Of a stretch of 64,000 bases of DNA, positions 27,649 through 39,228 are shown in pieces. The position numbers and the translations under genes are program-made. The notes beneath the pieces are model-generated. The model saw nothing but the letters and a program-made list of their open reading frames with translations, did not search any database and had not been told where the DNA came from. Each line of letters starts with the position of its first letter. Within the stretch, counting starts at the first letter, position 1. The DNA comes from Psychrobacter sp. 28M-43 (GTDB taxonomy: Bacteria > Pseudomonadota > Gammaproteobacteria > Pseudomonadales > Moraxellaceae), in assembly GCF_014770435.1 (NCBI RefSeq), contig NZ_CP061739.1:2914001-2978000 (forward strand). Reading direction: 5' to 3'.

Positions 27649-27691
27649 CGAATAGTGATCAATAATTAATCAACCTATAGAAGCAACAATA

Positions 27692-28408
27692 TTAGTTGCC
27701 TTCTTTTACGAATAGATAGCCTTTACTACGTACGGTCTTAATACGCTTTGGATTTTCTGGATCATCACCGATTTTTGGACGAATACGTGAGATACGCACG
27801 TCAATTGAACGATCTTGACCATCATACTCAATACCGCGTAGACGCTCAAAGATATCCTCACGAGATAGAATACGACCTGCGTTAGAAGCAAGCAACCATA
27901 GTAGATCATATTCAGCACTGGTAAAATCAACCAACTCATCACCTAGGTTAACTGAACGACCGCCGTTATCAATTACCAACTCGCCAAACTCTAGACGTTG
28001 TGGCACATCTTCTGATGGTGCATTTTCTGAACGGCGTAATAGCGCACGAATACGAGCAAGCAATACACGTGGCTGAGCAGGCTTGGCAACATAGTCGTCA
28101 GCACCCATCTCAAGACCCAATACCTGATCCATGTCTTCAGTACGTGCAGTCAACATCAAAATTGGATTTTGATAATGTGGGCGTACTTCACGGCATACAG
28201 TCAAACCATCGCTACCAGGTAGCATGACATCAAGTACAACCATATCTGGTTGCTCATTGACGATACGGCGAATAGCGCGATTACCATCAGTTTCAATTGC
28301 CACTTCTAAACCATTTTTGACCAAGTAATCTTGAGTCAACATGGCCAGACGCTCATCATCTTCAACAATCAAGATTCGGGGGGTGTTGTCTTCTTCATTC
28401 GTTGTCAT
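27692..28408 (-). CDS. bfmR: OmpR-family response regulator, BfmR/RstA-like
   Basis: A 238-residue DNA-binding response regulator. The receiver domain (about 10-125) has the acidic pair in ILIVEDDERLAML, the phosphoacceptor Asp in VVLDVMLPGSDGLTVCREVRP, and LTARTED and DYVAKPAQP for Thr and Lys. The winged-helix domain (about 140-236) shows FTSAEYDLLWLLASNAGRILSRE, LRGIEYDGQDRSIDVRISRIR and IKTVRSKGYLFV. The sequence is very close to Acinetobacter BfmR as I recall it. ATG 28408 is chosen because AGAGGA lies about eight bases before it; a longer frame to 28486 lacks support. It precedes the BfmS-like kinase but with a strong terminator between. Confidence 0.88.
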   Translation of the reverse strand: MTTNEEDNTPRILIVEDDERLAMLTQDYLVKNGLEVAIETDGNRAIRRIVNEQPDMVVLDVMLPGSDGLTVCREVRPHYQNPILMLTARTEDMDQVLGLEMGADDYVAKPAQPRVLLARIRALLRRSENAPSEDVPQRLEFGELVIDNGGRSVNLGDELVDFTSAEYDLLWLLASNAGRILSREDIFERLRGIEYDGQDRSIDVRISRIRPKIGDDPENPKRIKTVRSKGYLFVKEGN

Positions 28409-28526
28409 TGTTATATCCTCTAATACATCTAATTTAAAAGCAGTAAAAGTAAGAGCGGTAAAATTAATAGCACCATATAGTGGCACAATTGATGTTCGTA
28501 TAGCTGTTACAAACTTGGTAGCACAG

Positions 28527-28558
28527 TATACTATTAAATTATCAGCTTCCTATACTAT
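28527..28558. repeat. Direct TATACTAT repeat upstream of bfmR
   Basis: TATACTAT occurs at 28527-28534 and again at 28551-28558, 24 bp apart. Each lies within a small dyad (AGTATACT; CTATACTATAG). They are about 120-150 bp upstream of the bfmR start, where an autoregulatory binding site or promoter could lie. The remaining part of the 28409-29008 spacer holds only the atp terminator. Confidence 0.35.
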
Positions 28559-28921
28559 AGCTGATAGTCGGTAACAAAACCTATAAACTACCCCTATCAA
28601 AACTTTAGTTTGCGTCCAAAAATTACGCCAATTACTTCGTTAGTACATCGCAATTTGTATTATCTATTGTTTGCTGATTAGCCAAACTATCGAGCCAACA
28701 TTATCGCGTACAGTTACTGCCCGTTACTTATAATACGTTATGTCTAATATAACCATATATTACCGTTGTCGCCAGTGTCTTTTTAAGAAAATTCCAATGG
28801 ACGATGATTCATTGATAATAAAAGATTTTTCCTGAGAATAGATTGAACTGCCACAAATAATAGACAAATAACAACCATGTCTATTTACCGCAGAACCGTT
28901 AATTTCATAATGAATAGACAT

Positions 28922-28955
28922 AAAAAAACAGCCCATATAATGGACTGTCTTTTTA
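28922..28955 (-). terminator. Terminator of the atp operon
   Basis: On the minus strand ACAG-TCCA pairs with GGGC-TGT sequences around an AT loop, followed by seven T. It lies about 55 bases after the atpC stop and closes atpBEFHAGDC. Confidence 0.7.
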
Positions 28956-29008
28956 TTATTACTTTTAGCGATAACTCTAAATGATTAGCTAGAGCCATCA
29001 ATAATAAA

Positions 29009-29425
29009 TTACGCGCGGTTTTTGTACTTACGGATAGTCTGTAATTGTCCTACTGACTCTGCAAGTGAGGCCAAAGCAGCATTGGTTTGTAGCGTATCAG
29101 ACTGGTTAACTAGCATTTGCTCAGCCTTTTTACGTGCTTCAACGATTTTGCTTTCGTCAAGATTGTGTGCACGCATGGCTGTATCAGCCAATACCGTAAC
29201 CATCTTAGGCTGTACTTCTAATACACCACCTGAGACGTAAATTACTTCTTCTTCACCGTTTGGTGTTTGCACTCGCATTGCACCTGGCTTTAGCAAAGTA
29301 ATAAGCGGTGTGTGACCTGGCAATACACCAATCTCGCCTTCGGTACCAGTAGCTATTAACATGCTAATTTCGCCTGAATACAACTCTTCACGAGCACTTA
29401 CGACGCGACATTGTAACGTTGCCAT
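29009..29425 (-). CDS. atpC: ATP synthase epsilon subunit
   Basis: Regulatory subunit of the F1 central stalk. The 138-residue product begins MATLQCRVVSAREELYSGE, has EIGVLPGHTPLITLLKPGAMRV (the N-terminal beta sandwich) and VYVSGGVLEVQPKMVTVLADTA, then two C-terminal helices (about 88-138) that in E. coli inhibit ATP hydrolysis. The family length is matched. It is the last gene of the operon, after atpD. Confidence 0.96.
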   Translation of the reverse strand: MATLQCRVVSAREELYSGEISMLIATGTEGEIGVLPGHTPLITLLKPGAMRVQTPNGEEEVIYVSGGVLEVQPKMVTVLADTAMRAHNLDESKIVEARKKAEQMLVNQSDTLQTNAALASLAESVGQLQTIRKYKNRA

Positions 29426-29539
29426 ACTTAATTCCTTACCATCAAAGCGCGATCAAAAAACAGTAAAACTGCGATGCGTTACTGAAGAGTAGATACAAGG
29501 TTTATATTATATCTACTCGTTAGCTTATGCTCATACAAC

Positions 29540-30991
<1,452 letters not shown>

Positions 30992-31011
30992 CTATATATA
31001 GGTGTAGTCAA

Positions 31012-31893
31012 TTATGAAACAGCAGCAGCACCGCCAACGATTTCCGAGATTTCTCGGGTAATCGCCGCTTGACGCAGCTTGTTATAAACCAACTGTAAAT
31101 CGTTAATAAGGTCACCAGCATTATCTGTTGCCGCTTTCATCGCAACCATACGTGAAGACTGCTCAGAGGCAATGTTTTCCATTACCGCTTGATAAACAAT
31201 CGACTCAATGTAGCGACCAAGCAATTCATCAATTAACGTCTTGATGTCAGGCTCGTAGATATAATCCCAGCTAAGTTCTGTCTGTAGACCACTGTCTTCA
31301 TCATCAAATGACTGCTCTGGTAGAGGAACCAACTGATTGACTGTTGGTTTCTGAGTCATCGCATTGATGAATCGGTTATAGACCACATAGATACGGTCAA
31401 TATTGCCGTTGCTATAGTCTTCAAGCATCGCTTGAACCGGTGCATTCAATTGTTCAAACGTTGGTTTATCGCCATAATCGGTCACAGCCGATGTAACTTT
31501 ACCACCAAAGTTTTTGAAGAAACTCACACCTTTGGCACCGATGACTGCAAACTCAGCTTGTACAGACTGATCTTGATAATCTTGGATACTTTTAGTTAGG
31601 GCTTTGAATAAGTTAATATTCAAACCACCCGCTAGGCCACGGTCAGAGGTAATGACAATATAGCCAACCTTATTGACTGGACGCGATACCATATACGGAT
31701 GTTTGTAGTCTGATGAGGCATGCACCAAATGTGAAATAACCCGGCGCATACTATCAGCATACGGGCGACCCACTTCCATGCGCTCTTGTGCACGGCGCAT
31801 TTTACTTGCCGCTACCATTTGCATAGCACGAGTAATTTTCTGGGTGCTTTTAATACTGGTGACTTTGGCACGTATCTCTTTTAAGCTTGCCAT
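31012..31893 (-). CDS. atpG: ATP synthase gamma subunit
   Basis: Rotor shaft of F1, 293 residues. The N-terminal helix [36 protein letters not shown] and the C-terminal helix ([40 protein letters not shown]) form the coiled coil that turns inside the alpha3-beta3 ring; [12 protein letters not shown] is the conserved middle motif. Length matches the E. coli protein with a small insertion near residue 200. It follows atpA by 216 bp. Confidence 0.97.
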   Translation of the reverse strand: MASLKEIRAKVTSIKSTQKITRAMQMVAASKMRRAQERMEVGRPYADSMRRVISHLVHASSDYKHPYMVSRPVNKVGYIVITSDRGLAGGLNINLFKALTKSIQDYQDQSVQAEFAVIGAKGVSFFKNFGGKVTSAVTDYGDKPTFEQLNAPVQAMLEDYSNGNIDRIYVVYNRFINAMTQKPTVNQLVPLPEQSFDDEDSGLQTELSWDYIYEPDIKTLIDELLGRYIESIVYQAVMENIASEQSSRMVAMKAATDNAGDLINDLQLVYNKLRQAAITREISEIVGGAAAVS

Positions 31894-32109
31894 AATGATT
31901 CCAATATAAGAGGGTTAAAAAGCATTGGCGCATGCGACAATCGTTTGATATACAACATCAATCCTACAGAATAACATTTTATATCTTGTGGCATTACGCG
32001 ATCTAATACCGGTAATGGTTAAAACAGTGGCGCAAATATCTGGTCAGACAACGCGCCACTTTATCAGCTCTAAGCTACAGTTATAACCAATTCGGCTTAA
32101 CCCGTTAAA

Positions 32110-33654
32110 TTAATAACTGTGATTTTGTTTAAAGGTCTCTAGAGATGACTTTAAACGACCTGCGATATCATCATTGTAGTTCGCAGTGTCATCAATCTCA
32201 CGCATCAATTCACTTTGCTCATCATGCATATAACGTAGGTACGCTTCTTCGAAAGAACCAATCTTTTCGACAGGTACGTCAGCTAAGAAGCCTTCGTTTG
32301 AAGCATAGATAACGGCTGCTTGCTCAGAGATTGACATCGGCTGATACTGCTTCTGCTTCATCAATTCAGTCACACGCTCACCATGATCAAGCTGCTCGCG
32401 AGTTGCGTCATCAAGATCTGATGCGAACTGAGCGAATGCTGCTAGTTCACGATACTGAGCTAGAGCGGTACGAATACCACCAGATAGCTTTTTGATGATC
32501 TTAGTCTGAGCGGCACCACCAACACGAGATACCGAGATACCAGCGTTTACTGCTGGACGGATACCTGAGGCGAATAAGCTAGACTCTAGGAAGATCTGAC
32601 CATCAGTGATCGAAATCACGTTGGTTGGTACGAATGCAGATACGTCACCGGCTTGTGTTTCAATGATTGGTAGTGCGGTTAAAGAACCAGTTTTACCTTT
32701 CACTTCACCGTTAGTGAACTTTTCTACATAATCAGCATTTACACGTGATGCACGCTCAAGTAGGCGTGAGTGTAAATAGAATACGTCACCAGGATAAGCT
32801 TCACGACCTGGCGGACGACGTAATAGTAGTGAAATCTGACGATAAGCAACTGCTTGCTTTGATAAGTCATCAAATACAATCAGTGCATCTTCGCCGCGGT
32901 CACGGAAGTATTCGCCCATCGTACAACCTGAGTACGGTGCGATATACTGAAGTGCTGCAGGCTCTGATGCTGAAGCAACCACAACAGTGGTATATTCTAG
33001 TGCGCCAGTTTGCTCAAGCTTACGTACTACGTTAGCGATAGTCGAACGTTTCTGTCCGATAGCCACATATACACATTTAATGCCTGACGCTTTCTGTGCG
33101 ATGATCGCATCGATAGCCATCGCTGTTTTACCAGTCTGACGGTCACCAATGATAAGCTCCCGCTGACCACGACCGATTGGAATCATGGTATCAACGGCTT
33201 TATAACCAGTCATTACTGGTTGATCTACTGATTGACGGTCGATAACGCCTGGAGCGATCTTTTCGACTTTATCAGTCATCTTGGCATCGATAGGACCTTT
33301 GCCATCAATAGGATTACCCAAAGCATCAACAACACGGCCTAACAGCTCAGGACCTACTGGTACTTCAAGAATACGACCAGTACAATAGGCTTTTTGACCT
33401 TCTTGCAGCTTTAGGTAATCACCAAGTACTACCGCGCCAACAGAATCACGCTCTAAGTTTAGAGCCATTCCGTAGATTTCGCCTTCAAACTCAATCATTT
33501 CGCCGTACATGGCATCTTCAAGACCATGAATCTGCACGATACCGTCAGATACTTTGACAATCGTGCCTTCATTCTTTGCAGTTGCACCCGCATCAAGGTC
33601 TTGAATACGCTGCTTAATCAGGTTACTGATTTCCGCTGGATTCAATTGTTGCAT
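32110..33654 (-). CDS. atpA: ATP synthase alpha subunit
   Basis: Non-catalytic nucleotide-binding subunit of F1, 514 residues. Walker A is GDRQTGKT at 170-177, with [47 protein letters not shown] as the signature block and the arginine finger in [16 protein letters not shown]. It begins [17 protein letters not shown], the segment that contacts delta. It lies between atpH and atpG. Confidence 0.98.
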   Translation of the reverse strand: MQQLNPAEISNLIKQRIQDLDAGATAKNEGTIVKVSDGIVQIHGLEDAMYGEMIEFEGEIYGMALNLERDSVGAVVLGDYLKLQEGQKAYCTGRILEVPVGPELLGRVVDALGNPIDGKGPIDAKMTDKVEKIAPGVIDRQSVDQPVMTGYKAVDTMIPIGRGQRELIIGDRQTGKTAMAIDAIIAQKASGIKCVYVAIGQKRSTIANVVRKLEQTGALEYTTVVVASASEPAALQYIAPYSGCTMGEYFRDRGEDALIVFDDLSKQAVAYRQISLLLRRPPGREAYPGDVFYLHSRLLERASRVNADYVEKFTNGEVKGKTGSLTALPIIETQAGDVSAFVPTNVISITDGQIFLESSLFASGIRPAVNAGISVSRVGGAAQTKIIKKLSGGIRTALAQYRELAAFAQFASDLDDATREQLDHGERVTELMKQKQYQPMSISEQAAVIYASNEGFLADVPVEKIGSFEEAYLRYMHDEQSELMREIDDTANYNDDIAGRLKSSLETFKQNHSY

Positions 33655-33747
33655 TGCCTTGTTTCCTTTAATTTATGATAACCCGCCCACTGACTTAATT
33701 GCTCTTATAATCATACAGTCAATATTTGACTGTATTGATGATTGGCA

Positions 33748-34371
33748 TTAGGCAGTTAGCTGTGTTTTTAACTGTTGTAACTTGCCGCGCATCGAATCAT
33801 CAATGACTTTGTCACCGACTTTGATTGTAGCGCCTGCCAATAGGCTTGGATCAACTGATTCGTGAATCACTACACTAGCATTTAGCGAGGCAGCAAGACG
33901 CGTTTGTAGCGTTTGACGCTGTTCATCAGTCAATGGGTAGGCAGAGGTCACATATGCGTCAAGCTGCTTTAAGCTTATTGCCTTGTGACGGCGATAATGC
34001 TCATAAACTTCAGGAAGCAGCGCCAGACGCTCTTGTTCTGATAACTGTTTAACGAAGTTACTAAGTGCTACTGATACTTTTGGATAGCTTACGTTACTGT
34101 CAAGGCTAGTCCCTTGAGCTTCGCTTAATAACTGCTTAAAAGCAGAATCATTAGCGCTAGCTACTTGCGTATCATAAAGATCGACCAAAGCAGCTGACTT
34201 ATGCTCAGCAGAAACAGCTGGATTGTCTAGCCAAGTACTGAACGACTTGTCATTGACAACAGTGCTAGCAACAAGTAAGAAGTTTTCCCACTCGTTGACT
34301 GCGCCGTTTTCGTTGGCATAGTCAAACGCGGCTTTAGCGTACGGTCGTGCTAAGGTTGATAAGTCAGCCAT
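33748..34371 (-). CDS. atpH: ATP synthase delta subunit
   Basis: Links the peripheral stalk to the top of F1. The 207-residue product has the N-terminal six-helix bundle start ([26 protein letters not shown]) and the C-terminal strand [23 protein letters not shown]. It is about 30 residues longer than E. coli AtpH; the extra length lies around residues 70-110 (a Ser/Asn-rich insertion). The gap to atpF is 13 bp. Confidence 0.95.
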   Translation of the reverse strand: MADLSTLARPYAKAAFDYANENGAVNEWENFLLVASTVVNDKSFSTWLDNPAVSAEHKSAALVDLYDTQVASANDSAFKQLLSEAQGTSLDSNVSYPKVSVALSNFVKQLSEQERLALLPEVYEHYRRHKAISLKQLDAYVTSAYPLTDEQRQTLQTRLAASLNASVVIHESVDPSLLAGATIKVGDKVIDDSMRGKLQQLKTQLTA

Positions 34372-34384
34372 TATATCCTCACAA

Positions 34385-34855
34385 TTACAGCTTCGCCGCC
34401 AGTTGGTCTAACATACTGGCATGTTTTTGCACATCGACTTTGTCTTGCAAAATCTTCTCTGCACCAAGTACAGCCAGTTCAGCAACTTGGGCACGTAATG
34501 ATTCACGCGCTTGATTGATTTCTTGATCGATAGATGCTTGCGCTTGTTGACGAATGCGCTCGCCTTCCGCTTGGGCTTGCGATTTTGCATCTTCGACGAG
34601 CTGATTGGCACTCTTGTTCGCTTGCTCGATTAGAGCGGCAGCCTTGGTCTTTGCAAGATCAAGTTCCTGCTGGACATTTTGCTCCGCGGTCGCCAAATCT
34701 GCTTTTGCTTTTTCTGCGGCATTCAGACCTTCAGCAATTTTACGCTGACGCTCATTGATGGCACCGATAAGTGGTGGCCACACGAATTTCATGCAAAAAA
34801 TCACAAATATTGCAAAAGCAATGGCTTGACCGACGAGGGTAAAATTGATATTCAC
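34385..34855 (-). CDS. atpF: ATP synthase b subunit
   Basis: Peripheral stalk subunit, 156 residues, exactly the E. coli length. [29 protein letters not shown] is the single membrane anchor with the conserved Phe-Cys-x-Lys-(F/Y)-Val-Trp-Pro-Pro motif. The rest is a long Ala/Gln/Glu-rich right-handed coiled coil to the C-terminus. Two b subunits form the stator. Confidence 0.97.
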   Translation of the reverse strand: MNINFTLVGQAIAFAIFVIFCMKFVWPPLIGAINERQRKIAEGLNAAEKAKADLATAEQNVQQELDLAKTKAAALIEQANKSANQLVEDAKSQAQAEGERIRQQAQASIDQEINQARESLRAQVAELAVLGAEKILQDKVDVQKHASMLDQLAAKL

Positions 34856-34972
34856 GTGATCACCTCTTTGTTAATGAAAAATCAGTTTCATTGATCATGT
34901 TTGGTAGTCAAATCTTGACTATATTTGATAGAAAGTCTCCGAATACCAAACATTTACAACTGAGCTTTCGGA

Positions 34973-35239
<267 letters not shown>

Positions 35240-35254
35240 CTATTGAATGTCTAA

Positions 35255-36133
<879 letters not shown>

Positions 36134-36194
36134 TTATTAATCAACGATTTAATCAACTACCAAAAATATGGTTGTCATCTGATGAGGTGTAGTA

Positions 36195-36224
36195 TTTATA
36201 TCTATCCTGCTATTAAGCAGACAA
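36195..36224 (-). promoter_or_regulatory. Possible sigma-70 promoter of atpB
   Basis: On the minus strand TTGTCT (36224-36219), 18 bases, then TATAAA (36200-36195), about 70 bp before the atpB start. It lies downstream of the hairpins that would end transcription from atpI. Confidence 0.4.
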
Positions 36225-36293
36225 ATAAACCGTACTAAATCACTCATGTAACCAACAACATCCAACCCAAAGTTCTATTACTAATATGCAATA

Positions 36294-36358
36294 TTTGATA
36301 GCGTGAGATAAATTTTAGCTATCAAAAAAGGGCTTATGATAACTCAGTAATAGCCCTT
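36294..36358 (-). terminator. Tandem hairpins between atpI and atpB
   Basis: Read on the minus strand, AAGGGCT...AGCCCTT (36358-36328) is followed directly by T6 and looks like an intrinsic terminator. A second perfect 9 bp stem, TTTGATAGC...GCTATCAAA, occupies 36326-36294. They lie 440 bp beyond the atpI stop and 170 bp before atpB. The remaining bases of 36122-36797 hold GCGCTTA direct repeats near 36429 and a TTGACT on the minus strand at 36493-36488, but no recognised gene. Confidence 0.6.
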
Positions 36359-36797
36359 GCATTTTTATACGCAAAATTATTATATATGTGCTTGCCCACT
36401 GACCGTTTTTTACGATCGGCGCTTAATGTAGCGCTTATAAGCAAAATATTTAGCCGCCTATATTAATGCAGCGTTGTATTCGTGTAAAGTCAATTGTGAT
36501 TTTTTTATCCACTGTATGAATAAGTTAGCCACCAGTTTTACTTGCTAATATAGCTACTAACCATAATTAGATATCAGTACTCTAATTATCAGTGATACAG
36601 ATAGTTGAATAACCCCTACCCTCTCACTGCATACTACGTCTAACATTGAGACTCATAGTGCGGTCTTTATAATCACTGGTGCTATCCTAAGACAGCGTTA
36701 TGCTTCGACTTTTCGAACTAGTCATAGAGAAGCTGGACGGCAGGGTGACTTGCCAGTACTATTAATAAACCATCTGTTTAGCGATCATTTATTAGCG

Positions 36798-37196
36798 CTA
36801 GCGTATATGCCACAACATCCAACTGTGACTAATTTGCATTACCATAAAACCGATAAACAGCGCTGGCGCAGATAGGGGTTGTACGGTAATAAAAATTAGT
36901 GCAAAACCAAACACGGTCAATAACCATTTTGACATTTGACCCCGATATAGCTGGCTAACGATGTGTTGGCGCGCGCGATATCCGGTGTACCAAAAAATAA
37001 AAAACGCAAATACTGCTTGAGTGATAAAACTTAGTAGCGCACCAATTGCAGCGCTTTTTGCTATCGTAAGCTCACTATGTAGCCAAATAGTATCTACTAA
37101 CCAAGCAATGATAATAAGGATAAATAGTATCCATGCTTGTCGTTTAATATAGATGCCAATCTTGTCTTTTTGCGTGCGTTTGGCAGGCTTGGTCAT
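36798..37196 (-). CDS. atpI: ATP synthase subunit I
   Basis: A 132-residue membrane protein with a basic N-terminus (MTKPAKRTQKDKIGIYIKRQ) and four hydrophobic segments, including LLSFITQAVFAFFIFWYTGYRARQ, which is typical of AtpI. AtpI helps assemble the c-ring or delivers magnesium in some bacteria; it is not essential. ATG 37196 is preceded by AGGA at seven bases, better than the longer frame to 37238. It stands at the head of the atp cluster but is separated from atpB by a terminator-like structure, so it may be transcribed separately. Confidence 0.82.
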   Translation of the reverse strand: MTKPAKRTQKDKIGIYIKRQAWILFILIIIAWLVDTIWLHSELTIAKSAAIGALLSFITQAVFAFFIFWYTGYRARQHIVSQLYRGQMSKWLLTVFGFALIFITVQPLSAPALFIGFMVMQISHSWMLWHIR

Positions 37197-37473
37197 CGGT
37201 ATTCCTATAGCCCTTACAGCATTGGGACAATATATCATACTTATGATAATTTTATCCGTGAATGACTTACTCTACAGGCATTACCTTTCGGCCAAAATAA
37301 AACGCTACTTATTATAGGTAGAGCGTAACTATTAAGCAAGTAAAATATGACTTTTATCAGTCACCTAACGCATTTTGCTAAGATTATTATAGTATTTAGT
37401 CTGTAATAAATGCTTGAAGCGAAGCTATACAACCAACTCAAACAATCCTAGCAAATTGCTATTCTTGATTATA

Positions 37474-38367
37474 TTACGAGATACATTGATATATCTGTTT
37501 GGCCATACTCTGCCAACCGCTGATAAAGTCATCGCTACTACTCATATCTTCTGGCTGTACCGTACTCTTCACTGGTTGTAACTTCGCAAGTAAGCCTTTT
37601 GCTGGCTCACTTGGACTAATCAAACACATTTGCTTGGCTGGGCGTTGCTCATTTAACCAACGGAGTTGGCTTGCTTTGGGTGAGAGATGATGATCTACGC
37701 TAAGGCTGCCAACGAGCGTTAAGTGTAAGCTATCTTCGATATATTGATAAGCATCATGATAAGCCCAATAAGGTCGTGTTTTTGAGGCACTTTGAATAGA
37801 GATTTTCTCAAATGCAGTAACTTCTTTGTCTAGTTGCTGTGCAAATTTTTTCGCGTTGGCTTGGTATAGATCTTTATATTGCGGATTGGCATGGCTATGA
37901 ATTACAGCCAATGCACGGGTAATGGCTTTGGCATTTTCAGGGTCTAACCAAATATGTGGATCTAGTGTACCCGCGATAGCGTCGCCCTTTACATCACGTA
38001 ATGGATGTCGATTGAATGCATCAAACTCAAATAAAGCAATGGCATTTGGGGCTGTTTTTAGACTTGCTGCTAGATTGTTTTCTAGCGGCTCACCGAACCA
38101 TACGACGAACTTGCTGTCTTTGATTGCCTTGATATCACCTGGGCTGATACTACCATGATGTCCCACCTCCCCCGCTTGCAATAGTCGATTGGCTGATGGC
38201 GCACCTTCTGTTACTGCTTCACTTAACAAGAATAGCGGATAATTACTAACACTGACCGTTGCAGCTTGTGCATTCAGTGTAAAAGTTCCTAAAACTATCA
38301 GTCCTGTCATTAGCAAGCACTGTAATGTGATAAGCGAACGTACGGAGTAAGTAAAAACAGCGTTCAT
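37474..38367 (-). CDS. znuA: Zinc ABC transporter substrate-binding protein ZnuA
   Basis: Periplasmic zinc receptor, 297 residues. A signal peptide (about residues 12-35, ending NAQA) precedes SVSNYPLFLLSEAV. Zinc-ligand positions are seen in EVGHHGSISPGDIKAI, DPHIWLDPENAKAI and YWAYHDAYQYIED, the three His sites of ZnuA. The long His/Asp/Glu-rich loop found in E. coli ZnuA is absent; only a short RHPLRD stretch takes its place. Zur-regulated expression is supported by the palindrome upstream. It is transcribed away from zur-znuC-znuB. Confidence 0.92.
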   Translation of the reverse strand: MNAVFTYSVRSLITLQCLLMTGLIVLGTFTLNAQAATVSVSNYPLFLLSEAVTEGAPSANRLLQAGEVGHHGSISPGDIKAIKDSKFVVWFGEPLENNLAASLKTAPNAIALFEFDAFNRHPLRDVKGDAIAGTLDPHIWLDPENAKAITRALAVIHSHANPQYKDLYQANAKKFAQQLDKEVTAFEKISIQSASKTRPYWAYHDAYQYIEDSLHLTLVGSLSVDHHLSPKASQLRWLNEQRPAKQMCLISPSEPAKGLLAKLQPVKSTVQPEDMSSSDDFISGWQSMAKQIYQCIS

Positions 38368-38497
38368 AGTAAGCTCTTTTATTGTTAGATAGCATTGTTT
38401 GATAACGAACGTAGGATCAATAGTGTACTGCCCAACTCCTGTAAAAAGGGTAGATATACAAGACTACTATAAGACAATTCACTCAGTTCTTATTTTA

Positions 38498-38518
38498 GTA
38501 TGTTATACTATAACAATA
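38498..38518. promoter_or_regulatory. Zur box between znuA and zur
   Basis: TGTTATACTATAACA (38501-38515) is a perfect 7+7 bp palindrome about a central C and matches the core of the gammaproteobacterial Zur consensus (GAAATGTTATANTATAACATTTC). It lies about 130 bp upstream of znuA and 60 bp upstream of zur, so one site could repress both divergent units when zinc is plentiful. Confidence 0.85.
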
Positions 38519-38577
38519 AAAAACGCTATCATAAAAAACGTCATGCGATTACCATGCTATTTTTAGGAGCCTGTACC

Positions 38578-39156
38578 ATGTCTATTACTTCATCGATCTG
38601 CGAACATTTGCATGATGTGCAAGATCTGACTCCGCATGATGTTTATGAACGCTTAGCAGCAGCTAAAGAGCATTGCCGTCTAAATGGCGCGCGCTTTACG
38701 CCTTTGCGTCAGCAGATATACCAATTGGTCTTGGAGGCGGATCAGCCCGTTGGCGCTTATGACCTAATCACTCAGTTGCAGCAAATGCGGTTGTCTATAC
38801 CTGATGACAGCGATATTCAAAAAGTAGCGAGCTCACCAACACTTTCGGTAGAAACTAAGACAACCAAAAAACGCGCGCCAAAAAACGTCGCGCCACCAAC
38901 GGTTTATCGCAGTTTAGAGTTTTTGCTAAGTGAAGGGTTGATTCATCAATTAACCTCTATCAATGCTTATGTTCCTTGCTGTCATCCGCGCGCCCAACAT
39001 ACAGCCGCCTTTTTGATCTGCGATCAGTGTCAACGAGTGCAAGAATGCAGCAGCCTACCTGTTCAGGAAATGATGAGCTTCGCCGAGCAAGATGTGGGGT
39101 TTGTGGTTGAGCGTAGTGTCATTGAGCTTAGCGGTCGTTGCCAAGCTTGTCAGTAG
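38578..39156 (+). CDS. zur: Zinc uptake regulator Zur
   Basis: Fur-family repressor that senses zinc, 192 residues from ATG 38578, which has TAGGAG nine bases upstream; a longer frame begins inside the Zur box and is rejected. The winged helix holds RFTPLRQQIYQLVLEADQPVGAYDL and the recognition helix PPTVYRSLEFLLSEGLIHQL (about 106-125). Zinc ligands are Cys149, Cys152, Cys189 and Cys192 in ICDQC and RCQAC, with His in ECSSL-neighbouring and CCHPRAQHTAAF segments. About 30 extra residues (roughly 72-104), rich in Ser, Thr and Lys, lie just before the recognition helix and are absent from E. coli Zur. znuC follows. Confidence 0.92.
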   Translation: MSITSSICEHLHDVQDLTPHDVYERLAAAKEHCRLNGARFTPLRQQIYQLVLEADQPVGAYDLITQLQQMRLSIPDDSDIQKVASSPTLSVETKTTKKRAPKNVAPPTVYRSLEFLLSEGLIHQLTSINAYVPCCHPRAQHTAAFLICDQCQRVQECSSLPVQEMMSFAEQDVGFVVERSVIELSGRCQACQ

Positions 39157-39228
39157 AGCTACTATGGTTTGTGTAAACGTTTTAAGCATGATTCGTCGAT
39201 TGTCTATTTACCTATGCGTTGTCATATT

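Noticed and set aside
38500..38577. Longer N-terminus of Zur
   Set aside because: The frame would start inside the Zur operator and lacks a ribosome binding site; ATG 38578 has a good one.
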